DNA of 16,397 nucleotides from an uncultured Saprospiraceae bacterium. GTDB lineage: Bacteria > Bacteroidota > Bacteroidia > Chitinophagales > Saprospiraceae. Location: the NCBI GenBank assembly GCA_937894165.1, contig CALCSX010000218.1, positions 1 to 16,397 on the forward strand. The letters are read 5' to 3'. Every line of letters starts with the position of its first letter. The stretch's first letter is position 1. The position numbers and the translations under genes are program-made. This document shows positions 15,511 to 16,397 of this stretch, piece by piece. A model generated the notes under the pieces. It saw nothing but the letters and a program-made list of their open reading frames with translations, was not told the origin of the DNA and ran no database searches.

Positions 15511-16397
15511 TTCGTCCGGAATGTCCCCTTGACTTGCTGCAAGATAATCCTGATAGCTACAAGCATAATATTGATGCTTTTTGAATTCGTCCTTTAGTTC
15601 AAAGGGAATTTCCATCCACCATTTTCCGCTTATATTTGATTTAAGAAATCTTAAATTGACATTGCCTATGCACTCTTCGATCGAGTATTCCTGAAATCCA
15701 TCTAAATCAGCAGGCAAATTTTCCCCCGTTTTCTCTATTCCGTCCAGATGATACCATAATATTTGCAATGCAATTTCTAATTCTTTATTAGAGGATTTAT
15801 CTTCCCAATCTATTAATTGAATATTTAAAAGCTTGCATTTCGAAGAACTACCCAGATGAAATGAAATTTGTGCTAATTCTTCGACTGTTAAGCCGCTGGA
15901 AGATATTTCTCCCGAGTCATCCAGTAATTCTGATGATTTTAACACAGAAAGAAAAATAGAAGCGGCATTGGTATTTCTAAGTGTGGACAAATAGGGAGTA
16001 GAATTGGATTTAATTTCTGCCAATCTATGAGAAATTGTATTGCACTCTGTGATCTTCTCTAGACAAGAATAATCAGACAGGTGTGATTGCTGTCCAAGAA
16101 AAGCTAAATTAAAAAAACTTTTTTTATCCGCATCTATCAAATGTTGGAGAGGATATCTTGAGTTTTCAAGGTTTAAAGCTTCTTCGAAAATTGAATAATT
16201 TAATTTTTGATCAATTAAAAGCAAGGCTTGATGAAACTTTTTAACAAAAAAAGACGATTTGTTAATGAAGATCACATTTAAATCAAGATCGATGTGTTTT
16301 TCTATTAAATGGAAAATATCATTGAGATTTTGTGTGTCGTAAAAAAGAAAACAGGTAGATTTTGAAAAAATATCAAACTTTATCTTGTTTATTTTCG
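15466..16397 (-). CDS. Degenerate arginase/formimidoylglutamase-like protein (N-terminus beyond window)
   Basis: The frame is open to the window edge with no stop and no obvious start (a GTG at 16275 is internal to it), so the gene enters from the right; 309 residues are visible. The C-terminal half resembles the arginase-family proteins of Bacteroidota annotated as formimidoylglutamase: LWYHLDG (visible residues 213-219), SGKWWMEIP (256-264), ACSYQDY (278-284) and DIPDELLEAIERF. A middle segment, NLAFLGQQSHL, resembles their FNFSHIGYQ stretch. The metal-binding motifs of true ureohydrolases (GGxH, DAHxD, SxDxDxxDP) cannot be found. Where the family has SFDhxxhRxSDAPG, this protein reads SIFLSVLKSSELLDD (146-160). 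It is therefore probably not an active binuclear manganese hydrolase. The family call is from memory of its sequence pattern. The role is unknown, and murF adjacency gives no pathway clue. Confidence 0.7.
   Translation of the reverse strand, partial: KINKIKFDIFSKSTCFLFYDTQNLNDIFHLIEKHIDLDLNVIFINKSSFFVKKFHQALLLIDQKLNYSIFEEALNLENSRYPLQHLIDADKKSFFNLAFLGQQSHLSDYSCLEKITECNTISHRLAEIKSNSTPYLSTLRNTNAASIFLSVLKSSELLDDSGEISSSGLTVEELAQISFHLGSSSKCKLLNIQLIDWEDKSSNKELEIALQILWYHLDGIEKTGENLPADLDGFQEYSIEECIGNVNLRFLKSNISGKWWMEIPFELKDEFKKHQYYACSYQDYLAASQGDIPDELLEAIERFEIARIE

Overview
The window looks like chromosomal DNA of a gliding-type member of the Bacteroidota. It carries an AT-rich type IX secretion (T9SS) and gliding locus (porV, porU, a porP/sprF-family gene, gldJ). 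Promoter-like boxes fit the Bacteroidota TTTG / TAnnTTTG pattern rather than sigma70, and there are no convincing Shine-Dalgarno sequences. A carotenoid hydroxylase gene and a very large membrane histidine kinase would suit Cytophagales or relatives, but the sequence alone does not settle the order. No insertion sequence, prophage, CRISPR array or tRNA was seen. Apart from one poorly understood arginase-like gene and a few unexplained non-coding elements, the content is core genome.

Layout. (1) 1-1763, minus strand: a probable three-gene operon crtZ - tail-anchored unknown - fdhD, with 17 and 14 bp gaps; fdhD runs off the left edge. A cluster of TTGTA/TACAA half-sites lies just upstream of crtZ. 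(2) 1842-5360, minus: a 1172-residue NtrY-like sensor histidine kinase with about 12 membrane segments and no adjacent response regulator. (3) 5490-5850, plus: the RNase P RNA gene rnpB, ending at a strong hairpin that can serve both rnpB and the convergent porV. (4) 5926-11157, minus: porV and porU, each with a promoter-like sequence. (5) 11262-13927, plus and divergent from porU: a porP/sprF-family outer membrane protein and the lipoprotein gene gldJ. (6) 13928-14178: a 251 bp gap with a nested inverted repeat, a strong terminator and the murF promoter. (7) 14179-15510, plus: murF. (8) 15466-16397, minus: a degenerate arginase-fold protein, cut by the right edge and overlapping the murF 3' end by 45 bp.

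How the genes fit together. PorU (C25-family sortase) and PorV (outer membrane shuttle) belong to the complex that takes T9SS cargo after export, removes its C-terminal signal and attaches it to the surface. GldJ is an outer membrane lipoprotein linked to the T9SS/gliding machinery, and PorP/SprF proteins assist secretion or anchoring. murF completes the UDP-MurNAc-pentapeptide, so the right half is broadly cell envelope. crtZ makes hydroxylated carotenoids, and fdhD serves molybdenum/tungsten formate dehydrogenases. Nothing here links these last two functionally beyond shared transcription.

No clearly new multi-gene system is visible. The best leads are the arginase-like protein that seems to lack its metal ligands, its in-phase overlap with murF, the structured gldJ 3' region, the half-site cluster before crtZ, and the multi-module orphan kinase.
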